DNA from: JAXDBW01 sp034678405
GTDB taxonomy: Bacteria; Patescibacteriota; Patescibacteriia; UBA10025; JAHIVO01
Direction: 5' to 3'
NCBI GenBank assembly: GCA_034678405.1
Contig: JAXDBW010000006.1
Coordinates: forward strand, 1 to 28,597
DNA: 28,597 nucleotides
Shown here piece after piece: positions 14,172 to 22,260 of the stretch (its first letter is position 1; every line of letters starts with the position of its first letter). Position numbers and translations under genes: made by a program. A model generated the notes under the pieces. It saw only the letters and a program-made list of their open reading frames with translations. It ran no database searches and was not told the DNA's origin.

Positions 14172-16865
14172 CTATGGGATACTAACATTTAGGTTGACGG
14201 TACTATTAGAATTGCTGTTGGCGTTATTGTTCGTAGTGCTGTTTGTGTTTGTGGTTGGGGCATTTTTGTAATTAAAGGTTACGGTAGCGCTGCCTGTATT
14301 TTCAATATCGTCATAGACAACGACCGAGAGATCGTGAAACCCGTTTTTGAGAGGAGTCTTGATGGGGTAGGATAGCGAAAAGGGCGCCTTGGTTACGGTG
14401 TCGATGACCGTATTATCAAGGCTGTATACAACCTTCGTTATGGCCCGAGGCGACACCGCGCTTGCTTTCACGGTGGCGGTGATAGTATTGCCGCTAACCG
14501 TGTCGCCAGTTTCTGGCGTCTTGAATGAGATGCTTGGTGCGTTTGCCTCATCACGCAGGGTACAGCTTTCGAGCGCAGGTAAGGTTTCGAGATAGTTATT
14601 TTCCTGCGCCCAGCGCTGGACCGGGCCCTCCCAGCCCTGGTACTGAGGATCACTTGCCGGATCAGCGGGGACCGGGCCACGCGGGTCGTCTTTCTGGACA
14701 TAATACAATATATTGTGAGCGATGCGGAGCGTTTTTTCCTCAACGAATTCTACCGGGTAGGTCGCTGCGCAACTTTCTGGAATACGTTTACCCGTGATCC
14801 GGTCAACCAGAACCGTCGTCCCCCCTTCAAGCTGTCCTTTAAGGACCGGCTTAGTAGCGTCATTAGCATCCGGCTCTTTAAATGGCTCAACCGGACCGCC
14901 AACCGCCTTCACCATATAGTCATGCCAGATCGGAGCGGCGACGACAGCGCCAGCCGCACCACGGTTCATCTCGGAGTTATCATTGTTACCAACCCACACG
15001 CCGGTGGCATATGATGGGGTATATCCAAGGGTCCACGCATCGCGGTAGTCATTGGTGGTGCCCGTCTTGGCCGCTACCGGGCGGCCGGGAAGCGTGAGCA
15101 CGCTCCCCCCGCCAAAGACATACGCGCGCGCCGCATCATCAGACAATATATTGTTGAGCAGTCGAAGCGCCTTTTCGTCAAATACGCGCTCCTCACGCTC
15201 CTCAAATTTTTCGAGCACTTTACCATTAGCATCTTCAACTCGCACAACCCCCGTGGGCGGGTGGTACATACCCTCGCGGGCAAATGTGGCGAATGCGGCA
15301 GTATGTTCCAGCAGCGTTACTTCACCCCCGCCGAGCACGAGTGAGAGGCCGAAGCGGCTGCGATCCCCGAGAGTGCTATACCCGAGCGCCTGCGCATTAT
15401 CAAGGACCGTATCGATACCAGCGAGGTAGAGCGTTTTCACCGCCGGGATGTTGAGCGATCCCGCGAGCGCCTGGCGCATAGTGACTGGCCCGTGTTCTAC
15501 TAGGTCATAATTTTTTGGTTCGTAATCAGCCGCATCTGTTTTGAATCGAGTAACGAGATCAAAGAGAATCGTGTCGGCGGTGTATCCTTTGGAAAAAGCA
15601 GTGGCGTAGACGAGTGGTTTAAATGAGGAGCCAGGCTGGCGGGGCCTGAGTGCAACATTTACCTGGCCATCAATACTGTCATTGAAGTAGTCTTTTGATC
15701 CAACCATGGCGAGTATTTTTCCCGTCTTGGTGTCCATGCTTACCAGCGCCGCATTGGAAGCCCCATACCGGTCAGCGTTGCGGTCGGCATACTGAGCAAT
15801 AGCATCCTCGGCCGCTTTTTGTTTGTCGATATCGAGGGTGGTAATTACTTTTAGCCCGCCCTGCTCGACGACTCGCTCACCATATTTTTCGGCCAGTTGA
15901 TCACGCACCCACAGGACAAAATGAGGGGCCGTGATATTTTCATATGGTGGGCGCAGTTGCTCAAGCAGGTTTACTTTTTTTGCCTCATCCGCCTGTTCCT
16001 GAGTGGCATAGCCCTGTTTTACCATCTGGTCAAGCACCAAGTGAATGCGAATGCTTAAATCGTCGGTGTGGTTACCATAGGGTGAGTAATAGGTAGGCCG
16101 ATTGGGGATCGAGGCCAGGAAGGCCGCCTCGGCCAGGGTGACGTCTTTGACCGATTTGCCAAAAAATGACTGCGAGGCCGCTTCGACTCCATACAGCGTG
16201 GAGCCAAAAGGAATTTCGTTAAAATATAACTGTAGAATTTGATCTTTGGTAAATTTCTTCTCTAACTGATAGGCGAGGATAAGCTCTTTCAGTTTACGGG
16301 TGTAGGATCGCTCCGTCGTGAGGATGGCGTTTTTTACAAATTGCTGGGTAATCGTAGAGCCGCCGCGCTGGGGACAGAGGCCGCCGAGGTTGCCAAACAC
16401 TTCATGACATCCGGCTTTGATGATGCCGCCAAGGTCAAATCCCTGGTGATGATAAAAATCCTGATCCTCAATCGCAATCGTTGCCTGTTTCATAACATCC
16501 GGGATGTCGTCGATCTGGACCAGGGTGCGTTGTTCGTCACCGTGGATTTCATATAATAGAGTGGTTTCGTCGCTGGCGTAGATCTTGGTACTTTGCGCCA
16601 CAGACCGGTCAATAATTTTATCCGGATCAGGCAAGTCGCGCGACACCCACGCAAAAGCCGCCACCCCCCCAATAATGATGAGCAGAATAAAAATACCGAC
16701 CGCCGGCAACCCATATCGGAGCAGCTTCTGCTTCCAGGTGCGCTTGGTCTGTGGCTTACGCTCAGACGGCCGTCCGGGCCTGCCCCGACGGAGGCTCGTC
16801 TGGCTGACGCGCTGGCCGATTTTTTTGATACGGAAATTCGGTTGTTGGAGATGAGGGATGGGCAT
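14172..16865 (-). CDS. Class A penicillin-binding protein (transglycosylase/transpeptidase)
   Basis: 897 aa bifunctional peptidoglycan synthase. A basic cytoplasmic tail (1-49) and one membrane helix (about 50-74) precede the GT51 glycosyltransferase domain: catalytic E133 in EDQDFYHHQGFD, then RGGSTITQQ (168-175) and KELILAYQLEKKFTKDQILQ. The transpeptidase domain has the nucleophile S413 in SSFK, SLN at 470-472 and KTGT at 600-603. An Ig-like beta domain follows (about 770-860, FKTPETGDTVSGNTITATV). The end is an Asn/Ser/Thr-rich tail of about 30 residues, presumably a wall-spanning or disordered extension. It acts outside the membrane on lipid II. It starts 6 nt after the ROK kinase stop and is co-transcribed with it. 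Confidence 0.94.
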   Translation of the reverse strand: MPIPHLQQPNFRIKKIGQRVSQTSLRRGRPGRPSERKPQTKRTWKQKLLRYGLPAVGIFILLIIIGGVAAFAWVSRDLPDPDKIIDRSVAQSTKIYASDETTLLYEIHGDEQRTLVQIDDIPDVMKQATIAIEDQDFYHHQGFDLGGIIKAGCHEVFGNLGGLCPQRGGSTITQQFVKNAILTTERSYTRKLKELILAYQLEKKFTKDQILQLYFNEIPFGSTLYGVEAASQSFFGKSVKDVTLAEAAFLASIPNRPTYYSPYGNHTDDLSIRIHLVLDQMVKQGYATQEQADEAKKVNLLEQLRPPYENITAPHFVLWVRDQLAEKYGERVVEQGGLKVITTLDIDKQKAAEDAIAQYADRNADRYGASNAALVSMDTKTGKILAMVGSKDYFNDSIDGQVNVALRPRQPGSSFKPLVYATAFSKGYTADTILFDLVTRFKTDAADYEPKNYDLVEHGPVTMRQALAGSLNIPAVKTLYLAGIDTVLDNAQALGYSTLGDRSRFGLSLVLGGGEVTLLEHTAAFATFAREGMYHPPTGVVRVEDANGKVLEKFEEREERVFDEKALRLLNNILSDDAARAYVFGGGSVLTLPGRPVAAKTGTTNDYRDAWTLGYTPSYATGVWVGNNDNSEMNRGAAGAVVAAPIWHDYMVKAVGGPVEPFKEPDANDATKPVLKGQLEGGTTVLVDRITGKRIPESCAATYPVEFVEEKTLRIAHNILYYVQKDDPRGPVPADPASDPQYQGWEGPVQRWAQENNYLETLPALESCTLRDEANAPSISFKTPETGDTVSGNTITATVKASAVSPRAITKVVYSLDNTVIDTVTKAPFSLSYPIKTPLKNGFHDLSVVVYDDIENTGSATVTFNYKNAPTTNTNSTTNNNANSNSNSTVNLNVSIP

Positions 16866-16871
16866 AGAGAT

Positions 16872-17738
16872 TTAGCGAGTGGTCAGGAGTGCGGCGCCGA
16901 TGATGCCGGCGTGGTATTTCAGCTTACTCGGAACGATGTGAGCCTGGCGCAGCGCCGCAAAGCGCAGCCCCTGTGTGGCTCGAGCGATGGCTGGTTTCGT
17001 AATGCTGCGCTCGCGCCCCAAACCGCCACCGAGCACAACTACATCAGGACTATACGCATAGATAGCGTTTTGGATGCCGATGCCGAACCATTGCGCCACC
17101 TCTGCGATCGCTCGCTGAGCCGCGCGGTTTCGTTGCTTGGCGAGGGTGACGATAGTATAGGAATTTGCTTTCTTTTTCGCAATACGTCGAAACGTGCGTT
17201 CAAGCGCGGGTCCGGAAGCCAGATCCTCAAGCGGAGTTTTTCCGTCGACAATGATATGCCCAAACTCGGTCGCGTATTTACCTCCATGAAAAATGTTTCC
17301 ATCCACAACCAACCCAGCACCGATGCCCGTACCGAGGGTGAGCGTTAATACCGTCCGCGCGTTCTGGCCTGCGCCAACAAGAGCCTCAGCGAGGCCGATG
17401 CAGTTGGCGTCATTATCCACCGAAACAGGCACGCGGAAGTGTTGCTCAAGATATTTTTTAATCGAAAAATTCTTGAGACCTGTCGGCAGGTGTGGTCCCT
17501 CGAAGAAAACCCCAGTTTCTGGATTTACCATACCAGCGATACCCACGCCAATCGCTTGGGTTACCCCTTTGGTATAATATTGATCAATGGCCTCAACGAC
17601 GCTCTGCAGCGATGTTTTGGTCGTCCGGGTCCGATGCGGAGAGGTGCCATGATCAAGCACGCGGCGAGATCGCAGCAGGTATGTTCCGGCGGCAATTTTT
17701 GTGCCGCCAATATCGATACCAATGATGTGTGAGGGCAT
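16872..17738 (-). CDS. ROK-family sugar kinase (glucokinase-like)
   Basis: 288 aa. ROK proteins phosphorylate glucose or other hexoses, or act as regulators; no DNA-binding helix-turn-helix precedes the fold here, so a kinase is likely. The phosphate-binding DIGGTKIAAG opens the protein, followed by VDNDANCIGLAEA with the catalytic Asp, LGTGIGAGLVVDG, and EFGH (the ExGH sugar-binding motif). The usual Cys-rich zinc motif after ExGH (CxCGxxGCxE) is absent: the sequence runs EFGHIIVDGKTPLEDLASG. VVVLGGGLG near the C-terminus completes the ATPase fold. It leads an operon with the PBP gene. Substrate unknown; it could supply hexose phosphate to the glucan genes at 19781-28236. Confidence 0.88.
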   Translation of the reverse strand: MPSHIIGIDIGGTKIAAGTYLLRSRRVLDHGTSPHRTRTTKTSLQSVVEAIDQYYTKGVTQAIGVGIAGMVNPETGVFFEGPHLPTGLKNFSIKKYLEQHFRVPVSVDNDANCIGLAEALVGAGQNARTVLTLTLGTGIGAGLVVDGNIFHGGKYATEFGHIIVDGKTPLEDLASGPALERTFRRIAKKKANSYTIVTLAKQRNRAAQRAIAEVAQWFGIGIQNAIYAYSPDVVVLGGGLGRERSITKPAIARATQGLRFAALRQAHIVPSKLKYHAGIIGAALLTTR

Positions 17739-17761
17739 GCGTGAGTAGAATGAAAATATCC

Positions 17762-17795
17762 TTTTTATTATACCAGAGTTACGGTATACTATAAA
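17762..17795. promoter_or_regulatory. Overlapping divergent promoters of ROK/PBP and tyrS
   Basis: Minus strand: TTTATA (17795-17790), a 17-bp spacer and a perfect extended -10 TGgTATAAT with the hexamer at 17772-17767. Plus strand: TTTTTA (17762-17767), a 17-bp spacer and TATACT (17785-17790), 10 nt before the tyrS ATG. Each -10 touches the opposite -35, so the two polymerases cannot occupy their sites together. Confidence 0.55.
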
Positions 17796-17800
17796 CTACT

Positions 17801-19003
17801 ATGGCTCAAAAAAAGGCAGAAAAAGTAAAAGAAGTGCTGACCCGCGGGGTGCAGGACATTATTGTGAAACGCAGTCTGACGGACAAACTGGCATCCGGCA
17901 AGAGGCTCCGCGTTAAGCTGGGCATCGACCCGACCGCCCCGAAACTACACATTGGCCACACGGTCGTCCTACGGAAATTGCGCCAGTTCCAAGAACTCGG
18001 ACACCAAATCATTTTCCTCGTGGGTGATTTTACCGCCCGCATTGGCGATCCTACGGACAAGCTAGCCGCCCGCAAACCACTGGAGGAAGCGGACATCAAG
18101 AAAAATATGAAGTCCTATGTTACCCTGGCGAGCCGGGTGCTTGATATTGACAAGACGGAGGTGAGGTATAATTCCGAATGGCACGGGCACATGGATTTTG
18201 CCGAGCTGTTTCAGCTGACGAGCTATTTTACCGTCAATCAAATGCTCGAGCGCGACATGTTTCAGAAACGCATGCGGGAACAAAAGCCACTCTGGGTGCA
18301 CGAACTTATGTATCCTATCCTCCAGGGGTATGACTCGGTGGCGCTCCGCGCCGACGTCGAGCTCGGGGGTACCGATCAGACATTTAATGTCTTGGCCGCT
18401 CGGGAGATCCAACCACACTATCATCAAGAGCCGCAGGACATCATGACGGTGCCGCTGCTGGAGGGGACCGACGGCAAGGAAAAGATGAGTAAAAGCGTGG
18501 GCAATACTATTGATATTGATGACTTGCCCGCCGACATGTACGGCAAGGTGATGTCGATTCCCGACAACCTCATTATGAAATATTTCACGCTGGTGACGGA
18601 TGTGTCGCTCGATGAGATCACCCTTTTTGAGCGGGAAATGAAGGCGGGCAGCAATCCGCGTGATTTCAAGGCACGCCTGGCCCGAGAACTGGTTACGATG
18701 TACCATTCAGCGACCGCCGCCACGAAGGCCGAAAAGGAATTTGCCAAAGTGTTTAAGGATAAAGCCGCTCCATCCGACATGCCGACATTTGTGTTACCGA
18801 AGTCCGGCAGCTTCTCTATCGTCGATATCATGACCGAAACCAAACTAGCACCGTCAAAAAGCGAGGCCCGTCGACTGGTGACACAGGGCGCGGTGACCTT
18901 TGACGGGATGAAGATTGGCGATTGGCAGACGAAGGTCCAGGTGGCACCGGGCATGGTGCTGCAGGTGGGCAAGCGGAAGTTTGTTAAGTTTATCGAGAAA
19001 TAA
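17801..19003 (+). CDS. tyrS: Tyrosyl-tRNA synthetase
   Basis: 400 aa class I synthetase that charges tRNA-Tyr. The HIGH motif is HIGH at 50-53 within LGIDPTAPKLHIGHTVVLRK, the KMSKS motif is at 228-232, and VELGGTDQTFN is the tyrosine-binding block. The C-terminal S4 RNA-binding domain (about 335-400, SIVDIMTETKLAPSKSEARR) is complete. The HIGH sequence and layout fit the TyrZ-type branch. The stop TAA shares its last base with the ATG of the next gene (TAATG), so translation of the pilin-like gene is probably coupled. Confidence 0.97.
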   Translation: MAQKKAEKVKEVLTRGVQDIIVKRSLTDKLASGKRLRVKLGIDPTAPKLHIGHTVVLRKLRQFQELGHQIIFLVGDFTARIGDPTDKLAARKPLEEADIKKNMKSYVTLASRVLDIDKTEVRYNSEWHGHMDFAELFQLTSYFTVNQMLERDMFQKRMREQKPLWVHELMYPILQGYDSVALRADVELGGTDQTFNVLAAREIQPHYHQEPQDIMTVPLLEGTDGKEKMSKSVGNTIDIDDLPADMYGKVMSIPDNLIMKYFTLVTDVSLDEITLFEREMKAGSNPRDFKARLARELVTMYHSATAATKAEKEFAKVFKDKAAPSDMPTFVLPKSGSFSIVDIMTETKLAPSKSEARRLVTQGAVTFDGMKIGDWQTKVQVAPGMVLQVGKRKFVKFIEK

Positions 19004-19344
19004 TGAGATATACCGTTAGTAGTATGCTGGGGGTATTATTACTGCCGATGCTTGCGCATGCGCAGGTGTCGATTGGCAATGAGGGCTCAACATTTGGCCT
19101 TGGCACAGCCGATCTTGAGTCGACCGTGATTAATGTGGTGCAGTGGATCCTCGGCTTCCTCGGGCTAATTGCCGTCCTGGCCATCTTCGCCTCAATCATC
19201 GTAGCGGCCACCGCGAAATCAGATGAGCGAGCGAGTGTCGCGCGCAAGGCGCTGGTCGGCGCCATCGTCGGTCTCGTGGTTATTTTGCTTGCTTGGGCGA
19301 TTGTGACATTTGTGGTAGGGCAGACCAACTCACTAACCAATTAA
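19003..19344 (+). CDS. Two-helix exported protein, T4SS-pilin-like
   Basis: 113 aa. A signal peptide ends at a typical AxA site (MLAHA, then QVS). Two hydrophobic helices follow: about 43-70 (VINVVQWILGFLGLIAVLAI) and 80-106 (ALVGAIVGLVVILLAWAIVT), separated by a short charged loop, KSDERASVARK. This is the layout of TrbC/VirB2-type pilins and of the T4SS-pilin family widespread in Patescibacteria. Its stop is followed by a terminator at 19350-19384. It overlaps tyrS by one base. Whether it assembles with the PilB-like ATPase at 5755-7551 cannot be told from sequence; type IV pili normally use a different pilin. Confidence 0.75.
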   Translation: MRYTVSSMLGVLLLPMLAHAQVSIGNEGSTFGLGTADLESTVINVVQWILGFLGLIAVLAIFASIIVAATAKSDERASVARKALVGAIVGLVVILLAWAIVTFVVGQTNSLTN

Positions 19345-19349
19345 GCAAC

Positions 19350-19384
19350 AAAAAACAGCCGCAAGCATGGCACGGCCGTTTTTT
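19350..19384. terminator. Bidirectional terminator between convergent genes
   Basis: The stem is ACaGCCG (19355-19361) with CGGCcGT (19373-19379), one mismatch, flanked by AAAAAA on the left and TTTTTT on the right. It can terminate both the pilin-like gene (plus) and the small membrane gene (minus). Confidence 0.7.
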
Positions 19385-19393
19385 ATAATTAAT

Positions 19394-19729
19394 TTAGGTA
19401 CAGTTCGGGATATTGGCGAAGGAGCTGGTCAGGCTGGCTGGCGCAGCGCCGGTCCAGAGGTCCATTTCTGTCAGGCGGGCGGGCCGGTGGCAAAACTCGA
19501 GAAATAAGCGATTCACATCGCTCGGGAGAAGGGCTGACGGCAATTCGTTTGTGAGTGGGGTAACCGTAGGTGCTATCGTCGAAGCTCCGAGGACGGTGGG
19601 ATGGTGAATAATGGATGGTGTCGGAGTAGTGTCGGCCATTGTTTCATTATATGACCACACGAAACCAGTCCCCACGATACTGACGAGGATGATAGCGACG
19701 ATGTAGAGAGTGGGCGATTGATAGGTCAT
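19394..19729 (-). CDS. Small single-pass membrane protein, unknown
   Basis: 111 aa, unrecognised. An N-terminal hydrophobic segment (LYIVAIILVSIVGTGFVW, about residues 7-24) looks like an uncleaved anchor or signal. The rest is a Pro/Thr/Ser-rich spacer (about 30-65) and a short possibly folded end with two cysteines, FCHRPARLTEMDLWTG and NIPNC, which may form a disulfide outside the cell. I chose the ATG at 19729; a frame-consistent TTG at 19771 is actually the first triplet of the -35 box. It is convergent with the pilin-like gene. Confidence 0.65.
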   Translation of the reverse strand: MTYQSPTLYIVAIILVSIVGTGFVWSYNETMADTTPTPSIIHHPTVLGASTIAPTVTPLTNELPSALLPSDVNRLFLEFCHRPARLTEMDLWTGAAPASLTSSFANIPNCT

Positions 19730-19743
19730 ACGAATTGACCTGT

Positions 19744-19771
19744 ATCTTAACCTACCGAGAGAATCCGTCAA
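19744..19771 (-). promoter_or_regulatory. Promoter of the small membrane protein
   Basis: On the minus strand there is TTGACG (19771-19766), a 16-bp spacer and TAAGAT (19749-19744), with the ATG 14 nt below the -10. It sits immediately downstream of the GalT-like gene, separating this gene from the glucan operon. Confidence 0.45.
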
Positions 19772-19780
19772 GGGTGGATC

Positions 19781-20779
19781 CTACCGTCCGCGGTAGAATT
19801 TAGCGGCGTCTTCAGGTGAGACGGTGTTAATAATGACACGGGAGCCCAGTTCAACCCCGGCCCAGGTGTCTCGGCGGGGGCAGACACGGAGATAGAAATA
19901 CTCATCTTGGTCGGTCACCGTTTGGTGCATGTAGAAATTATACGGCAGCTCCAGCTCGTTTACTTTCTTAATAATGCGCTTTAATACTTTGGCAAGCGAT
20001 TTGAGCTCGTCTTCATCGAGATTGGTAATATTGTCGCGCTGCTTCTTTGGTACGATCCACGCCTCATAGTTATATGAGGAGGCATAGGGGCAAAACGCCG
20101 AGATAAACTTATCATCATAAATCTTCCGAGGGCCCTTTACCTCATCGCGAGCCAGTTTCTCGTAGTAGGAGATGCCGTGAGTAATTTTATATGCCCGGGC
20201 ACGACTGAGCTTATTCACGATATGATTTGGCACAAACCCGGCGGCCATAATCTGAGAGTGGGCATGGACCAGCGAGGCGCCGGCTTTACCACCGTGGTTT
20301 TTGAAGATGATAATGTATTTAACCTTCGGATCTTTCACGAGAGCTTTTGTCCGTTCGATGTAGGATTTCAGCACGCGATAGACATGCGCCTCGCCAAATT
20401 CCGCGAATTCTTTATTATGATGTGGCGTCTCAATCACCACTTCCTGGTGCCCATAGGCATTGGGGTTGTCGGTGCTGACAAACGGAAAAATGTTTTTGAT
20501 GACCTTAATCTCCCACCATTCATCGGGGCCCTCTTGATAGAGGGGTGGTTGAGACATCATTTGTGCCTCCTGACAAAAGGGGCAGTCTTTTGATTTGACG
20601 GGCACATCCTGGACGTGCGTTTTGGTATCGTGTGGCCGTTTACCGCGCTTGGGAGCAACAATAATAAATCGATCATGGATCTCATCGATCCGGATCTCAC
20701 TATTGGTGGGTTCAATTTTTACCTCAGCGACTCGTTTTTTCTTCGAGCCCTGAGCGTCACCTGACGTGCTGCGTGGCAT
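19781..20779 (-). CDS. GalT-like (HIT superfamily) sugar-phosphate nucleotidyltransferase
   Basis: 332 aa of the galactose-1-phosphate uridylyltransferase / ADP-glucose phosphorylase type, enzymes that move a nucleotidyl group through a histidine intermediate. A zinc-binding CPFC is at 66-69. The active-site histidine triad variant is HAHSQ (172-176) within KAGASLVHAHSQIMAAGFVP; most GalT have HPHxQ. WxxKVIKNIFPFVS and AYGHQEVVIETPHH are further family blocks, and YNFYMHQ sits near the end. The first 20 residues are Lys-rich. It is the last gene of the glucan operon, 6 nt after glgA1, so a role in making or breaking a glucosyl nucleotide such as ADP-glucose is plausible, but the substrate is not proved. 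Confidence 0.85.
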   Translation of the reverse strand: MPRSTSGDAQGSKKKRVAEVKIEPTNSEIRIDEIHDRFIIVAPKRGKRPHDTKTHVQDVPVKSKDCPFCQEAQMMSQPPLYQEGPDEWWEIKVIKNIFPFVSTDNPNAYGHQEVVIETPHHNKEFAEFGEAHVYRVLKSYIERTKALVKDPKVKYIIIFKNHGGKAGASLVHAHSQIMAAGFVPNHIVNKLSRARAYKITHGISYYEKLARDEVKGPRKIYDDKFISAFCPYASSYNYEAWIVPKKQRDNITNLDEDELKSLAKVLKRIIKKVNELELPYNFYMHQTVTDQDEYFYLRVCPRRDTWAGVELGSRVIINTVSPEDAAKFYRGR

Positions 20780-20785
20780 GCGCGC

Positions 20786-22246
20786 TTAGGCCGCTAATTG
20801 TTTATACACCGCGAGATATTTTTTTGCGGACGCGGTCCATGAGAAATCTTGCTGCATGATCCGCGTGACTATAGTATGCCACGAATCGGCGTTCTGATAA
20901 AGTGCCAGCGCACGAGAAATCGCCGCTTGGAAGGAGCTTGCCGAGTAAGCATCAAACACAAACCCTTCGCCGGCCGTGCCGTCCGCAGTTGCCTCATGGA
21001 CAGTGTCTTTCAGCCCGCCCGTGGCGCGGACAATCGGTACGGTGCCATAGCGCATGGCGATCATTTGCCCGAGGCCACAGGGCTCATAGCGGGAGGGCAT
21101 GAGGAACATGTCAGCCCCGGCATAGATATGTTGGGCGATCGCAGCGTCAAACTTAATCATGGCGACAGCCGATCGAGGGTGCTCTCGGACACGATGTGCG
21201 ACGAGCTCCTCGATCTCCGTGAGACCGGTACCGAGCAGGACAAACTGGGCGCCTGACGATACTATATGAGCAATACTGTCAGCGACGAGGTCGAGGCCTT
21301 TTTGCTGAGCGAGGCGGGTGACGATGCCAATGACCGGTACGTCTGACTGCTCTGGCAAACCACATTCGTGCTGCAGCGCGGCTTTGCAGGCGGCCTTACC
21401 CGCTGGATCGGCTGCAGAGAAATGCTGGGCGATGTCCGGATCTGCCTCGGGATCAAATCGATCCACATCAATGCCGTTTAAGATACCCATCAAGTCGTCA
21501 CGCCGGGACTGTAATTCGCCTTCGAGCTTGGCGCCGTATTCGGGAGTGAGAATTTCTTCGGCATAGGTCTCGGAAACGGTATTGAGGAAATCAGCGGTCA
21601 GGATACCCTGGCGCAGGCTAATAAGCTGCCCATCTTTGGTATTGCTCAGGGACGGGTGGTCTGATTCTGTGAGTCCGAGCAGATCCAGTACCGTGGCTTG
21701 CTGGTACCAGCCTTGGTATTCGAGATTGTGGATAGTCAGCAGCGTTTTGGCTGGCGCGAGATGCTCATCCTGTGCGCCGAGGACGTCTTTCAGGATAGGC
21801 ACAAACCCAACGTGCCAATCCTGGCAGTGAATGACATCGGGCACAAAGTCGACTGCAGCGGGGACAGCGAGGCTGGCACGAGAGAAAAACAAGAAGCGCT
21901 GGGCCTCGAGCCGCACTTTGTCACCGTCGGTCGCGTCGTCGAAATAGATGCTGCCAGTACTGAGATAGCCGGGGTGTTCGATCAAATAGACCGGCGCAGT
22001 GCTGCCGGGGATGGTTGTTTGATGAATCGTGATGTATTCGTCAGTGCCATTGAACGGGACAACGACATCTTTGGCCACCACCTTCGTTGGGTACGCCGAC
22101 CGATCAATCGTGCTGTAGAAGGGTAGTACCGCACGGATGTCGACGCCTTCGCTCGCGAGCGCCTTCGGCAGGGCACCGCCAACGTCAGCGAGGCCGCCGA
22201 CTTTTGCCAGGGGGGATAATTCTGCAGTAATAAAGAGTACGCGCAT
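20786..22246 (-). CDS. glgA: Glycogen/starch synthase, copy 1 (GT5)
   Basis: 486 aa, the usual length for GlgA, which adds glucose from a nucleotide sugar to an alpha-1,4-glucan. The start MRVLFITAELSPLAKVGGLA carries the ADP-glucose-binding KVGGLADV (K15). Later blocks are DVIHCQDWHVGFVP, LLTIHNLEYQGW, NGIDVDRFDP, IGIVTRLAQQKGLDL, and MFLMPSRYEPCGLGQMIAMRYG with the conserved Glu. Upstream starts on the same frame (up to 22330) read into the PHP gene and are not supported. It follows the PHP gene by 14 nt. The second synthase at 26746-28236 is clearly diverged, so this is not a recent duplication. Confidence 0.94.
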   Translation of the reverse strand: MRVLFITAELSPLAKVGGLADVGGALPKALASEGVDIRAVLPFYSTIDRSAYPTKVVAKDVVVPFNGTDEYITIHQTTIPGSTAPVYLIEHPGYLSTGSIYFDDATDGDKVRLEAQRFLFFSRASLAVPAAVDFVPDVIHCQDWHVGFVPILKDVLGAQDEHLAPAKTLLTIHNLEYQGWYQQATVLDLLGLTESDHPSLSNTKDGQLISLRQGILTADFLNTVSETYAEEILTPEYGAKLEGELQSRRDDLMGILNGIDVDRFDPEADPDIAQHFSAADPAGKAACKAALQHECGLPEQSDVPVIGIVTRLAQQKGLDLVADSIAHIVSSGAQFVLLGTGLTEIEELVAHRVREHPRSAVAMIKFDAAIAQHIYAGADMFLMPSRYEPCGLGQMIAMRYGTVPIVRATGGLKDTVHEATADGTAGEGFVFDAYSASSFQAAISRALALYQNADSWHTIVTRIMQQDFSWTASAKKYLAVYKQLAA

Positions 22247-22260
22247 ATGTACTATGGTGA

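Noticed and set aside
19730..19771. TTG start at 19771 for the small membrane protein
   Set aside because: The TTG is the start of the -35 hexamer TTGACG of that gene's own promoter.
19781..19796. Palindrome CTACCG-tccg-CGGTAG at the GalT-like gene end as a terminator
   Set aside because: A six-bp stem without a T-run on either side; too weak to call.
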